Source: Methylobacter sp.
Lineage (GTDB): Bacteria; Pseudomonadota; Gammaproteobacteria; Methylococcales; Methylomonadaceae
Length of the DNA: 64,000 nucleotides
Direction of reading: 5' to 3'
Assembly (NCBI GenBank): GCA_030699385.1
Contig: JAUYMY010000024.1
Coordinates: forward strand, 62,001 to 126,000
Under the pieces are notes generated by a model. It saw only the letters and a program-made list of their open reading frames with translations, had not been told where the DNA came from and did not search any database. Numbering within the stretch: position 1 is the stretch's first letter; each line of letters opens with the position of its first letter. A program made the position numbers and the translations under genes. This document shows, piece by piece, positions 45,906 through 54,131 of the stretch.

Positions 45906-47015
45906 CTATTTTTTAGGTTCTGCAGGTACCGCTGGTACAGGTTCCACTGTTTTTTCAATAGTTGTTTCAGTGGTGGTTTCTGTCGTTGTTTCAACCGCCT
46001 TCGCAGGGTCTGCTGCTACAGGCTCTACGGTTTTTTCAATGGTTTTTTCGGTGGTTGTTTCTGTTGTTTTTTCAGCGGCTTCAGGTGCAGGCGCTGCAAC
46101 TGGTTTTTCTTCAACAGCCTGAGTGGTTGCGGCAGGAGCAGGCGCGGCTTCAACTTTAGGTGCTTCCAATGGAATCAGAATTTCTACTTTAGCCTGTTTA
46201 CGCAACGTTTCTATCATAGTTTGAACTTTTTTGCGTTGCAGGAACGGCATTAATTGTTCTTTAACAGCTTCCAGTGGCGGTGGTGTCAATGCGCGTGAAT
46301 CTTCTTTTAAAATGACATGAAAGCCAAATTGAGTTTTAACCGGTGTTTTGCTGTATTTGCCTTTTTCCAGTGCGGCCACGGCTTCCGAGAAAGGAGCAAC
46401 CATTTGCGCGCCGGAAAACCAGCCTAAATCACCGCCGTTTTGCGATTCTTTAGCGTCTAAGGAATGTTTGTTGGCCAATTTGGCAAAATCACCGCCTTTA
46501 TCCAATTCAGCAATCAGCTTTTTAGCTTCATCTTCGGTTTTAACCAAAATATGACGCGCTTTGAATTCAATGCCTTTTTCAGCAGCCACTTTACTGTCGT
46601 ATTCGGCTTTAATTTCTGCATCGGTGACTGGGTTGGCTTTGATGAAGTTTTGCAGGGTAGCTTGGGTCAATAAGGCTGTTTTAGCCGACTCCAGTTGCGC
46701 CATGAATTCAGGCGACTTATCGAGTTGTTTTTGTACAGCATCCTGAACCAATAATTCACGTTGGACTAATTCTTCAACCAGTTTTTCTTTAGGAAAAGCT
46801 TGACCGTGGCTACGCTCGGCGATTTCTTTTTCCAATGTGTCTAATGTTGATTTGCCGATATACTGGCCATTGACCACAGCAATCGCATCGGCTTTATCAA
46901 CGGCAGGCGCAGTAGAAGTAGCAGGTGCAGTACCGGTGGTAGTCGTCGTTTTTTGTTGGTCACAACCGGCAACTAATGCCGTGCCAACGATAAGTAGGGG
47001 GATAAATTTTTTCAT
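45906..47015 (-). CDS. Parvulin-type (PpiC/PrsA-like) peptidyl-prolyl isomerase lipoprotein
   Basis: A 369-residue periplasmic foldase. A lipobox ends the signal sequence (LVAGCDQQ). An N-terminal SurA-like helical region (AIAVVNGQYIGKSTLDTLEK) is followed by the parvulin domain (FKARHILVKTEDEAKKLIAEL to GDLGWFSGAQMV and VKTQFGFHVI). The last 90 residues are low complexity, rich in Thr, Glu, Lys, Pro and Ala, with repeated TTTETT and IEKTVEPV. Its start abuts the bolA stop, and it is the last gene of the yciB-yciI-bolA-ppiC run. Confidence 0.92.
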   Translation of the reverse strand: MKKFIPLLIVGTALVAGCDQQKTTTTTGTAPATSTAPAVDKADAIAVVNGQYIGKSTLDTLEKEIAERSHGQAFPKEKLVEELVQRELLVQDAVQKQLDKSPEFMAQLESAKTALLTQATLQNFIKANPVTDAEIKAEYDSKVAAEKGIEFKARHILVKTEDEAKKLIAELDKGGDFAKLANKHSLDAKESQNGGDLGWFSGAQMVAPFSEAVAALEKGKYSKTPVKTQFGFHVILKEDSRALTPPPLEAVKEQLMPFLQRKKVQTMIETLRKQAKVEILIPLEAPKVEAAPAPAATTQAVEEKPVAAPAPEAAEKTTETTTEKTIEKTVEPVAADPAKAVETTTETTTETTIEKTVEPVPAVPAEPKK

Positions 47016-47294
47016 TTATAATTTTCCTTTGGTTTGTTCAGAAGGTGAGAGAGCATTAATGCCTAAGGCATGAATTTGTTGTTTCATCAGGTCGCCCAGT
47101 GCGTTATAAACCAACTGGTGACGTTGAACTAAAGAGCGTCCTTCAAAAATCTCAGCGACAAGGGTGACATGGTAATGACCACCGCCAGAGCGAGCCCCGG
47201 CATGACCTGCATGTGCCGTGCTATTGTCGATGATTTCTAATAATGATGGATTAAAAGCGTCATTTAACAGTTTTCTGATTACTTCGGATGTCAT
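47016..47294 (-). CDS. bolA: BolA family protein
   Basis: A 92-residue BolA-fold protein; the family works with monothiol glutaredoxins in iron-sulfur trafficking and in stress-related regulation. It shows [30 protein letters not shown] and [12 protein letters not shown] with the conserved R-H, and IHALGI at the end. The start overlaps the yciI stop by 4 bases. Confidence 0.93.
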   Translation of the reverse strand: MTSEVIRKLLNDAFNPSLLEIIDNSTAHAGHAGARSGGGHYHVTLVAEIFEGRSLVQRHQLVYNALGDLMKQQIHALGINALSPSEQTKGKL

Positions 47295-47593
47295 TGTGGG
47301 AATACTTTTTTAAAGGGTTTAACGATAACCTTGGCATAAACCCCGGCATCGACATAAGGATCAATGTCAGCCCATTGCTGAGCATCGGTCAGACTATCAA
47401 ATTCGGCAACCACTAGGCTGCCGGTAAAGCCGGCTTCCCCCGGTTCATTGCTGTCAATTGCGGGATGGGGGCCGGCTAAAACCAGCCGCCCGGCATCTTG
47501 TAGCGCTTTAAGCCGCGCAAGATGCGCGGGGCGTACTGATTGCCTTAGCGGCAGACTGTCAGCTATATCTTCGCTGATAATGGCATATAACAT
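47291..47593 (-). CDS. yciI: YciI-like protein
   Basis: A 100-residue ferredoxin-like-fold protein of the YciI family. Family markers are [24 protein letters not shown] (His/Asp site) and [20 protein letters not shown]. The biochemical role is not settled. It lies between yciB and bolA; this order is conserved. Confidence 0.92.
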   Translation of the reverse strand: MLYAIISEDIADSLPLRQSVRPAHLARLKALQDAGRLVLAGPHPAIDSNEPGEAGFTGSLVVAEFDSLTDAQQWADIDPYVDAGVYAKVIVKPFKKVFPQ

Positions 47594-47596
47594 GGT

Positions 47597-48133
47597 TTAT
47601 TCTTCAGTATTTGGCATGTATTTGTATAAAAAGACCATCTGCAGCACGATGAAAACAACCATCAACGCCGGTACGCCAAATGTTTTAAAGGTCACCCAAT
47701 CGTCGGTATTATAGTTGTACATCACATAAATATTAATAAAACCCACACTGATAAAAAAGCAGCCCCACAGGGTGTTTAACCGTCTCCAGGCAAATTCCGG
47801 CAAGGTTAAGCTGTTAGACAGCATTTTTTCAATGAAAGGTTTTTTGCCAATAAACTGACTGCCCAAAAAGGCGATGCCAAACAGCCATTCTATGATGGAC
47901 AATTTCCATTTGATGAATTGCTCATCCTGCAAATAAAGGGTTGCTCCGCCCATGACCACGATTAAGCCCAAGGTAATCCATTGCATGGTTTCAACCTTGC
48001 GGTGCTTAAACCAGGCATAAGCAACCTGCATAATGGTTGCCGCAATGACAACCGCCGTGGCGACATAAATATCGTAAAACTTGAATGCAATGAAAAATAA
48101 AAGGATAGGGAAAAATTCGAGAAGTTGTTTCAT
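47597..48133 (-). CDS. yciB: Inner-membrane septation-associated protein YciB/IspZ
   Basis: A 178-residue inner-membrane protein with about five helices; the family is tied to cell-envelope integrity and division. Marks are FFPILLFFIAFKFYDIYVAT at the N-terminus and LNTLWGCFFISVGFINIYV. A GTG two codons earlier (48139) is possible; ATG 48133 gives the standard MKQLLEFFP. First gene of the operon that continues with yciI, bolA and ppiC. Confidence 0.94.
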   Translation of the reverse strand: MKQLLEFFPILLFFIAFKFYDIYVATAVVIAATIMQVAYAWFKHRKVETMQWITLGLIVVMGGATLYLQDEQFIKWKLSIIEWLFGIAFLGSQFIGKKPFIEKMLSNSLTLPEFAWRRLNTLWGCFFISVGFINIYVMYNYNTDDWVTFKTFGVPALMVVFIVLQMVFLYKYMPNTEE

Positions 48134-48153
48134 AGTCACTGAAAGTAGGGTGA

Positions 48154-48474
48154 TCAGACGTAAGCATCTATTCCTGTTAGTAATTGAGCCCGTTGTTCTT
48201 GCAGAGGGGCATTGAATTCCTGATTGTAGGCGGAAAGTGCTCTTAAGGTGCGTGAGTCGGTGGGTTTAATAATGTTGTTTTGGTTGGTCAAATCAAGATC
48301 ATTAATGGTTTTTTCAATTTCTTCAGGTGAAGAAAGTTTATTCGCTTTTTTGTTTTGCGTCTCTTGCTCAACAAGCAGCTGGGTTTGGTCTTTATTTTGC
48401 GCATTATTATTTTTGCCAACTTTTGGGTTGAAACCTAGAGGCGAAAGATTTAATGATGAGCTATGAATTTTCAT
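48154..48474 (-). CDS. Hypothetical protein, 106 residues
   Basis: A hydrophilic protein rich in Asn, Gln, Lys and Leu, with no signal peptide or membrane segment. It has a disordered-looking N-terminal half and a probable helix at the end (RTLRALSAYNQEFNAPLQEQ). It lies 20 bases upstream of yciB on the same strand. No family recognised. Confidence 0.5.
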   Translation of the reverse strand: MKIHSSSLNLSPLGFNPKVGKNNNAQNKDQTQLLVEQETQNKKANKLSSPEEIEKTINDLDLTNQNNIIKPTDSRTLRALSAYNQEFNAPLQEQRAQLLTGIDAYV

Positions 48475-48593
48475 ATATACAAAGCGATTTACTACGCAAA
48501 GTTGACTGTATGCATTGTAAAATCTTTGCTAAGGAATGTACATGCTTGAATCGCTGTTTCTGCTAGAATATTGATTATTTTTGGAGCACATTT

Positions 48594-48896
48594 GTGGACA
48601 AAAACACGCAAACAGAATTAGAAGCGGCCGCATTCAGACGCTTGGTCAGTCATTTACAAAAGAATACCGATGTTCAGAATATCGATTTAATGCTGTTGGC
48701 CGATTTTTGCCGAAACTGTCTGGCTAAATGGTATCTGGCAGAGGCGGTAGAGCAGGGCGTTGCTATGGATTACGAACAGGCCAGGGAAATTATTTACGGT
48801 ATGCCTTATAGCGAATGGAAAGACAAATTTCAAACCGAGGCAACGCCTGAACAATTAGCTGCTTTCGAGCGTAAACAACAGGCCAAATCAGCATGA
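48594..48896 (+). CDS. DUF1244 family protein
   Basis: A 100-residue cytoplasmic helical protein starting at GTG with GGAG 6 bases upstream. The family marks are FRRLVSHLQ, LADFCRNCLAKWY and REIIYGMPYSEWK. The role is unknown. It overlaps the following methyltransferase by 4 bases, so the two are coupled. Confidence 0.9.
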   Translation: MDKNTQTELEAAAFRRLVSHLQKNTDVQNIDLMLLADFCRNCLAKWYLAEAVEQGVAMDYEQAREIIYGMPYSEWKDKFQTEATPEQLAAFERKQQAKSA

Positions 48897-49633
48897 CCGA
48901 TCAATCAAAATATGATGCTTTATTTTCCGGTGTTATCGGCAAGGATTACGAGCTGCTCAATTTAATTTGCCCGTCGGCAACGCAAATGAGCCGTTTGGTA
49001 GGCGGCGCTGTTGCCGAATATGCGGAACAAGCACAGGCTAATCTAGCCGTTGTCGAACTCGGCGGCGGCACCGGCATCACCACCTTAGCGCTATTATCGG
49101 CCTCGGATAAGTTGAATATCATAAGCGTTGATAACGAGCCGGTCATGCAGGAACAAGCCAAGAAAAACCTGCAGCAATGGGCGGCAGAGGGAAAGCTGGT
49201 TTTTTGCGGCGATGATGCCTTGACCGCATTAAACAATCTTGACGGCGGCAGTGTCGATATTATCGCCAGCGCCTATACCTTGCACAATTTTCTCGACCAT
49301 TATCGTAGTGATGTCATCCAGGAGATTTTTCGAGTATTGAAACCCGGCGGTCAATTTATTAACGGCGACCGTTATGCTTTGGACGATATTTCTCTGCATA
49401 CGCGGACTATTCAGGACGAAATCAGTGGTTATTTCAAGGTGTTAGTAGAGCTTAATAAAATGGATGTACTCGAACATTGGATAGTGCATTTGTTCTCTGA
49501 TGAATCGGAAAACCATGCCATGCGCGAATCGGTCGCGTTAAAACAGCTCCAAGATGCCGGTTTTTCAGCCATTAACTTGAGCCATAGGCTAGCCGTCAAC
49601 GCCTTAGTAACCGCCCAAAAACCAACGTTATAA
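48893..49633 (+). CDS. Class I SAM-dependent methyltransferase
   Basis: A 246-residue methyltransferase. It shows VVELGGGTGITTLALL as the SAM glycine loop (residue 51 onward), IISVDNEPVM as the acidic strand, IIASAYTLHNF as motif IV and IFRVLKPGGQFINGD. The substrate is unknown. Translationally coupled to the DUF1244 gene through an ATGA overlap. Confidence 0.85.
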   Translation: MTDQSKYDALFSGVIGKDYELLNLICPSATQMSRLVGGAVAEYAEQAQANLAVVELGGGTGITTLALLSASDKLNIISVDNEPVMQEQAKKNLQQWAAEGKLVFCGDDALTALNNLDGGSVDIIASAYTLHNFLDHYRSDVIQEIFRVLKPGGQFINGDRYALDDISLHTRTIQDEISGYFKVLVELNKMDVLEHWIVHLFSDESENHAMRESVALKQLQDAGFSAINLSHRLAVNALVTAQKPTL

Positions 49634-49641
49634 ATGCCACT

Positions 49642-50874
49642 ATGAAATACTTGCTACCCTTTATCATGGCTACCCAACTCAGCGGCTGCGCGAGTATAGG
49701 CAAGGGCATGGTTGAGGCCTATCTGGAAAAACAGCAGTTCATTGACACCCGTGTTTGCGAGATTTGGGGAGAGCCTTTTAATGGATTATCGCCGTTTCTG
49801 GGCAATAACCAAGGCAAAATGAAAGTACTGATGGTGCATGGCGTGGGTGATCATTTACCGGGATATTCCACGCAATTTGTAGAAAAATTGACCAAAGAAC
49901 TGGACTTGCCGGTGATGTCGAAACAGTATAAAAACATTAGCCTGACCAGTCGGATCGATAACAGCAAAAATCTGGGCAACTTACGCATTACCCGCTGGCT
50001 GAGCAAAGACAGAAGCAAGGAATTGCTGTTTTACGAATTAACCTGGTCAATCATAACCGCCAAACAAAAAGAAGTACTTGCCTATGATAATTCAGGGGAA
50101 TATTCCTTTCGCAGAAGCGAAGTTAATGATCTGATGAAGAAGTTTTCCAATGATACCAGTCCTGACCCGATTATTTATCTGGGCGAGAGCAGGGAAGACA
50201 TACTGGTTTCATTTGGTCAATCGTTCTGTTGGATGACTAAAAGTAATTGGGACGATTTGCCAGATGATAATGCGCAGCAAGCCTGTTCGTTTAATGACAG
50301 TAGTTCAGCGGCTAACATTCATGTTGATCAATACGCCTTTATTTCTCACAGCTTAGGTAGTCGCATCGCTATTGACGGTATGCAACGCATTGCATCGTTA
50401 TTGGATAAGCGGAGCGTTGCATTTAGCAATGCCTTAAAGAACAAAAAAATCCCCATTTATATGATGTCTAATCAATTGCCGATGTTGCAATTAGGTCGCA
50501 AATTGCCGGATGTCAGCAACGAAAACGTTGCCTATTGTCGGCCGGAAGGTGAAAAATATAATCAACGCATGCTGGCTAAAACACCGATCATAGCCTTCAG
50601 CGATCCTAATGATTTATTAAGTTACGCAATCCCACATGGCTTTGTCGAAAAATACCTCGATTCACGATTATGTATTGATGTCACCAATATCAACATTAAT
50701 GTAGCGACCATCTTTGATGCATTCGGTCTGGGCAAACTCGCCAATCCACTTGATGCCCATGTCGGTTACGATACCGATGATCGTGTTGTCGCACTGATCG
50801 CCAAAGGCATTGGCAACAAAAATACCGCCAAGATTGTAAACGAACGCTGCCGGTGGATTGAAACGATAGATTAG
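49642..50874 (+). CDS. Lipoprotein with alpha/beta-hydrolase-like core
   Basis: A 410-residue lipoprotein (lipobox TQLSGCAS). The segment KVLMVHGVGDHLPGYS resembles the strand-plus-oxyanion loop of alpha/beta hydrolases, and AFISHSLGSRIAI carries a nucleophile-elbow-like S-H-S-L-G. A His near the end (DAHVGYDTDDRVV) could complete a triad. The enzyme's substrate is unknown. It is the last chromosomal gene before the dif-like site; its stop is 49 bases from attL. Confidence 0.65.
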   Translation: MKYLLPFIMATQLSGCASIGKGMVEAYLEKQQFIDTRVCEIWGEPFNGLSPFLGNNQGKMKVLMVHGVGDHLPGYSTQFVEKLTKELDLPVMSKQYKNISLTSRIDNSKNLGNLRITRWLSKDRSKELLFYELTWSIITAKQKEVLAYDNSGEYSFRRSEVNDLMKKFSNDTSPDPIIYLGESREDILVSFGQSFCWMTKSNWDDLPDDNAQQACSFNDSSSAANIHVDQYAFISHSLGSRIAIDGMQRIASLLDKRSVAFSNALKNKKIPIYMMSNQLPMLQLGRKLPDVSNENVAYCRPEGEKYNQRMLAKTPIIAFSDPNDLLSYAIPHGFVEKYLDSRLCIDVTNININVATIFDAFGLGKLANPLDAHVGYDTDDRVVALIAKGIGNKNTAKIVNERCRWIETID

Positions 50875-50922
50875 CGGATGGTTAGGCGGGTGCTATTGAG
50901 GATTAACCGTCATTATTATTTA

Positions 50923-50950
50923 ATTTAACATAATATACAGTGTACGCCAT
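50923..50950. other. attL: dif-like site (chromosomal XerD arm, phage XerC arm)
   Basis: On the plus strand: XerD-type arm ATTTAACATAA (50923-50933), core TATACA (50934-50939), then GTGTACGCCAT (50940-50950). The reverse complement of the first two parts, TGTATA plus TTATGTTAAAT, is identical to the E. coli dif core and XerD arm. The XerC-side arm diverges from the dif consensus and so belongs to the phage. The site holds the stop codon of the phage repressor. Confidence 0.93.
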
Positions 50951-51281
50951 TAATCATTTCCGCCGCCATAGTGTGGGCTAGACCCACCGAACCGAGCGCA
51001 ACGACTCCCCCTAGCATTACTCCTCTGTAAACGCGCTTTGATACGTCTTCCCATGCGTTTTTGACTTCGCCTTCACTTCTTGCCATTGCTGCTGCAATTA
51101 AAACCTCTGTTCTTTCGATTTTTAGTATGTCGGCTATTTTTATAGCTGTCTCATCTGCTACTGTTCCGCGTTTTCTGATTTGGCTTACTGATTCTCTTGT
51201 TATATTTAGTAATTTAGCTGTTTTGTAATCGCTGCCGTTTTTTTCTTTTAAATCATCTAAATAGTTCAATATTGTTTTCAT
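50925..51281 (-). CDS. Phage repressor-like HTH protein (DUF3693-like), ending inside attL
   Basis: A 118-residue protein (longer frames to 51374 exist, but AAAGGAG 8 bases before ATG 51281 fixes the start). Residues 18-55 form a helix-turn-helix (DYKTAKLLNITRESVSQIRK). Residues 87-107 are hydrophobic (GVMLGGVVALGSVGLAHTMA). The general plan (HTH then hydrophobic tail) fits DUF3693 proteins of inoviruses, thought to act as maintenance repressors. The last codons, G-V-H-C-I-L-C-stop, are made by the attachment site, and the TAA lies in the chromosomal XerD arm. In the circular phage the frame would continue for 38 codons (see entry at 61143). It is divergent from the early operon at 51403. Confidence 0.85.
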   Translation of the reverse strand: MKTILNYLDDLKEKNGSDYKTAKLLNITRESVSQIRKRGTVADETAIKIADILKIERTEVLIAAAMARSEGEVKNAWEDVSKRVYRGVMLGGVVALGSVGLAHTMAAEMINGVHCILC

Positions 51282-51308
51282 TGTTTTATTCTCCTTTAGG
51301 TTTTTAGT

Positions 51309-51357
51309 TAGTCTATGCTTGACAACTACTAATAACAATACGTAGTCTATGCTTGAC
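51309..51357. promoter_or_regulatory. Direct repeats in the repressor/early-operon control region
   Basis: TAGTCTATGCTTGAC occurs twice, at 51309-51323 and 51343-51357, 34 bases apart, between the divergent repressor and early genes. Each copy contains a TTGAC -35-like element on the plus strand. On the minus strand TTGTTA, a 17-base spacer and TAGACT form a plausible repressor promoter that overlaps a repeat. They are good candidates for repressor operators; binding is inferred from position. Confidence 0.65.
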
Positions 51358-51402
51358 GTGAGGCTAAGCTTCACGGTTTTTTACAACCATAGAGGCGAAC
51401 CT

Positions 51403-51651
51403 ATGCAAATCCAACAGCCATTAAATACGGCCAGTTTTACTGATTTTGAGCAAATGCTCTTAATCTCGTTACTGACTGAAATTGTTAGCTCAATTCATGA
51501 AAAGCCACAAACTGACGAGTTTCGCATTGTCATATCAAACAGCTATATCGATCTGCTCAACAAATTTTTAGATTTATCAAAAAGACCTGGGGACGTTCGC
51601 CGCCATCCTGCTCAGTCCTCCGGTGCTGTGGGGCAGGGTGGCACCGTATGA
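51403..51651 (+). CDS. Inovirus early protein, hypothetical
   Basis: An 82-residue protein from ATG 51403, preceded by GAGGCG (the frame itself extends to 51349). It is helical and acidic in the first half (FTDFEQMLLISLLTEIVSSI) with a basic, Pro-containing tail. No family recognised. It is the first gene of a closely packed early set, with the next gene overlapping by 4 bases. Confidence 0.6.
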   Translation: MQIQQPLNTASFTDFEQMLLISLLTEIVSSIHEKPQTDEFRIVISNSYIDLLNKFLDLSKRPGDVRRHPAQSSGAVGQGGTV

Positions 51652-51848
51652 CTGCCGAACCTATTTTCCGTTGTTCCGTATGCAATTCTTTAATTGTTCG
51701 TAAACGAAAGGGACCTGTTCGTAAAACGTGTTCTTCTTCTTGTCGTCAGATTTCTTATAGGCAATCCAAGATGGAGCGGGGTTTTAGTATGTATCGTGGT
51801 TATTTTTACCCTTTATCTGATGTAGTGGAACAGGAGGTTACGTTATGA
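51648..51848 (+). CDS. Small zinc-finger-like protein, copy 1
   Basis: A 66-residue protein with FRCSVCNSL and then KTCSSSCRQISYRQSK, i.e. CxxC followed by CxxxC and a basic R-Q-x-x-Y-R-Q tail. This is a probable four-cysteine zinc knuckle with a nucleic-acid-binding helix. Related proteins occur at 60236 and 61315. It is coupled by ATGA overlaps at both ends to its neighbours in the early operon, which suggests a role in replication or regulation. Confidence 0.75.
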   Translation: MTAEPIFRCSVCNSLIVRKRKGPVRKTCSSSCRQISYRQSKMERGFSMYRGYFYPLSDVVEQEVTL

Positions 51849-52351
51849 CTGTCGAACGTATGCGCCAATGTACCGCTGAATCTATCAGAACAGCCGATAA
51901 GTCACATCTTGAACCGCTTCAGATGAATTATTACGCCAATGTCGATTGGGGCAGACAGCGCATTGATTCGTTGCCTCGGTCTACGTGTTCGTTGCTTTAC
52001 GTCCCAGATCTGCCGTTAGATGATTTTTTTACGCCAAAGCCGACTGATAAAAATTATTCTGCTTTTGACCGTTTCGAGCGCCAATTGAAAACTGATTTAG
52101 AAATAAGATCATCAAACGCGGCTGAAGTCGAACTTGCAGAGGGCGACGGAAGCCGCGAAAGTCATTTTATTGAAGAAAACCGGCAATCATTGCCGGTCGT
52201 TGATGTAAAAAAAGCAGTTAATTTGTATTTTTCGGGCTTGGGCTGCGCCAATGCTGAAACCGTGAAAAGTTTGGGTCTCAGTAACACCCAAACTATCGCC
52301 GGACGTCCGGCAAAAACACGCATAAATCGCTCTGATTTTTTAGCGCGGTAA
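51845..52351 (+). CDS. Inovirus early protein, hypothetical
   Basis: A 168-residue soluble protein, overlapping the zinc-finger gene by 4 bases and ending directly against the replication gene. No family was recognised; it is mixed charged with a Cys-containing C-terminal segment (FSGLGCANAETVKSLGLS) that resembles a DNA-binding-type helix pair. Its position beside rep suggests a replication accessory role. Confidence 0.55.
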   Translation: MTVERMRQCTAESIRTADKSHLEPLQMNYYANVDWGRQRIDSLPRSTCSLLYVPDLPLDDFFTPKPTDKNYSAFDRFERQLKTDLEIRSSNAAEVELAEGDGSRESHFIEENRQSLPVVDVKKAVNLYFSGLGCANAETVKSLGLSNTQTIAGRPAKTRINRSDFLAR

Positions 52352-53524
52352 ATGATGATGAACGGTTTTTTTATTGACAAATTGAATATTGTCCAGAATC
52401 ACAATTTAGTTGGTGGTCTTTTGCCTGAGGTTGGCCGTGAAAAACTTTTTCGTGTTGATTTGAAAACCGGCGAAACCACCGAACTTTTAACCCATTTGAA
52501 ACTTGAAGGCTCCTACTCCAGCGCTTTGATTATCCGTTGTGACGGTTCAAAAGTTGAAGTTTACGGTAATCCCAGCCGCTGGGGTCGTATTGATAATTTG
52601 TATGGTCTTGCTACCTTGGACGATTGTATTGCCGTCTACAACAATATTTTGGATGGCTTGGGGCTGCCACGTTTTACCAAATGCACTAAATACCTTTATT
52701 ACCAAGGCAAAGACGGCAAGCATGTTAATAAAACGGCTGATGGCGCTATTATCAAACATATCGATTTTACGCGTAATTTGTCGACCGGTCTTGGAAACGA
52801 GCGGCCTTTTTTAAAAGCTTTATCCACTCAATCAATAGGTCGGTCGGTTTCCCCTTTTTTGTACCCGGATGAAAACACCGTTGAATGGTACGGTGCCAAC
52901 GTACAAAAGAAAGGCTCAACCTATCGCTATATCAAGGTCTACACCAAAACCGCCGACCTGTTACGCAATCAGCGGAAGCTTTGCCGGGATGCGACCGAAG
53001 ATGATTTTCAATATTTTGATGATCTATTGCAGTTTACCGTTACCAATGGAGTTATACGGGAAGAACACAGTTTTAAACGCGAATACTTACACCGGCACGA
53101 TCTTTTTGCCTACGGGCTGTTCGAACAGAACGCATTTAATCAAGAATTGCAGGTGATCACTGAACTTAGGAAACGCTTGGAGGTGTCCAATATGAAATAT
53201 GAAACTATCGCAGACCAATTATTAAATGAAAAAATTTGTAAAAGTCGTCAATCGGCTAACTCAACTCAGATGTATTACAGCATGTGGTTGCATGGCGAAT
53301 ATATGGATAAAACAAAAAGCCAGTATAGGGAGCATAAATCTCGTTTATTAAAGCTTGGTATCGACATTAGCCAAAAACTCGACATTACCCGCGCTCCGCT
53401 ACGTCTGAAAGCATCGCAAATTATAGAGGTCAATATTACTCAGCCGCCGTCTTGGTATCGTCATCCCGAAATACCTACATTAACCATCACCCCACCTAAA
53501 CCACAATTAAGGCTTGTTGCCTAA
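52352..53524 (+). CDS. Phage replication initiation protein, II/X family
   Basis: A 390-residue protein that should nick the double-stranded replicative form to start rolling-circle synthesis, like M13 gpII and CTXphi RstA. Family marks are FIDKLNIVQNH at the N-terminus, GSYSSALIIRCDGSKVEVYG with NPSRWGRIDNLYG, HIDFTRNLSTG and YIKVYTKTADLLR, with a conserved tyrosine region for nicking in the last part. Three ATGs in tandem (52352, 52355, 52358) leave the exact start open. Confidence 0.9.
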   Translation: MMMNGFFIDKLNIVQNHNLVGGLLPEVGREKLFRVDLKTGETTELLTHLKLEGSYSSALIIRCDGSKVEVYGNPSRWGRIDNLYGLATLDDCIAVYNNILDGLGLPRFTKCTKYLYYQGKDGKHVNKTADGAIIKHIDFTRNLSTGLGNERPFLKALSTQSIGRSVSPFLYPDENTVEWYGANVQKKGSTYRYIKVYTKTADLLRNQRKLCRDATEDDFQYFDDLLQFTVTNGVIREEHSFKREYLHRHDLFAYGLFEQNAFNQELQVITELRKRLEVSNMKYETIADQLLNEKICKSRQSANSTQMYYSMWLHGEYMDKTKSQYREHKSRLLKLGIDISQKLDITRAPLRLKASQIIEVNITQPPSWYRHPEIPTLTITPPKPQLRLVA

Positions 53525-53536
53525 GGAAATAAAAAA

Positions 53537-53890
53537 ATGGCTTTAAATTTAGAAGTTTTAGAAGTTTTAGAAGACATTGACCCAACATCACGCCAGCCGC
53601 GTATCCGTGCGCGCGTTCGCGAACTTAAACCGCGTATGCATCTCGTTAACCTTAAAAATTGCGATGCCGAACAAATTTCAACTATTAAAAATAATGTTGG
53701 TGCTGTTCTTTCGCTCCCCGGTCGTGAAATGATGATGGACGGGCGTTTTATCTTGTCCATTCCACAAACAGAAGAAGAGTTTTTTATTGTTCGTCCTGCG
53801 GTTCCGGTTGCCGTGTCTAAGACCGTTGAAATTTCCTCATCTGATGCTAATGCAAAAGGTGATAACCCTCAACTTCGTAAAGTTGGGTAA
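53537..53890 (+). CDS. Probable ssDNA-binding protein (gpV/RstB position)
   Basis: A 117-residue protein immediately downstream of rep, the usual place for the gene V-type or RstB-type ssDNA-binding protein that coats phage DNA before export. It has a beta-rich core (RVRELKPRMHLVNLKN, FILSIPQTEEEFFIV) and a flexible Ser/Asp-rich tail ending QLRKVG. Sequence similarity to known gpV was not recognised, so the call rests on position, size and composition. Confidence 0.6.
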   Translation: MALNLEVLEVLEDIDPTSRQPRIRARVRELKPRMHLVNLKNCDAEQISTIKNNVGAVLSLPGREMMMDGRFILSIPQTEEEFFIVRPAVPVAVSKTVEISSSDANAKGDNPQLRKVG

Positions 53891-53893
53891 ACC

Positions 53894-53986
53894 ATGACAT
53901 TAGATTCCGTTGTTTACGTGCTTGAAGCCGGTTTTATATCGCTTTCTTTTTGCCTTGGCTTTATCGCTGGTCTCTGGGTGCTTTAA
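53894..53986 (+). CDS. Tiny membrane protein, 30 residues (pVII/pIX-like)
   Basis: ATG 53894 to TAA 53984-53986. It reads MTLDSVVYVLEAGF then SLSFCLGFIAGLWVL, a single hydrophobic helix with an acidic start. The size and position between the ssDNA-binding gene and the major coat gene are those of the M13 pVII/pIX virion-end proteins. The next gene's ATG follows its stop directly. Confidence 0.65.
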   Translation: MTLDSVVYVLEAGFISLSFCLGFIAGLWVL

Positions 53987-54103
53987 ATGACTGAATCCGA
54001 TGTATCAGCGCTAATCGGTTATTTTCTTTCGTCTTTTGGCGTGGGAATGATTAGCGCTATTTTGTTGCGCATTTTCCGCCGCGCTGCGGGATTTGTTCGT
54101 TAA
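53987..54103 (+). CDS. Tiny membrane protein, 38 residues (pVII/pIX-like)
   Basis: ATG 53987, directly after the stop of the previous gene (TAAATG), to TAA 54101-54103. An acidic start MTESDVSALIGYF is followed by a helix FGVGMISAILL and a basic end RIFRRAAGFVR, the charge pattern of small inovirus virion-tip proteins. Function inferred from size and position. Confidence 0.65.
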   Translation: MTESDVSALIGYFLSSFGVGMISAILLRIFRRAAGFVR

Positions 54104-54131
54104 TTTAATTTTAAAAATAGGTTTTTTAATT

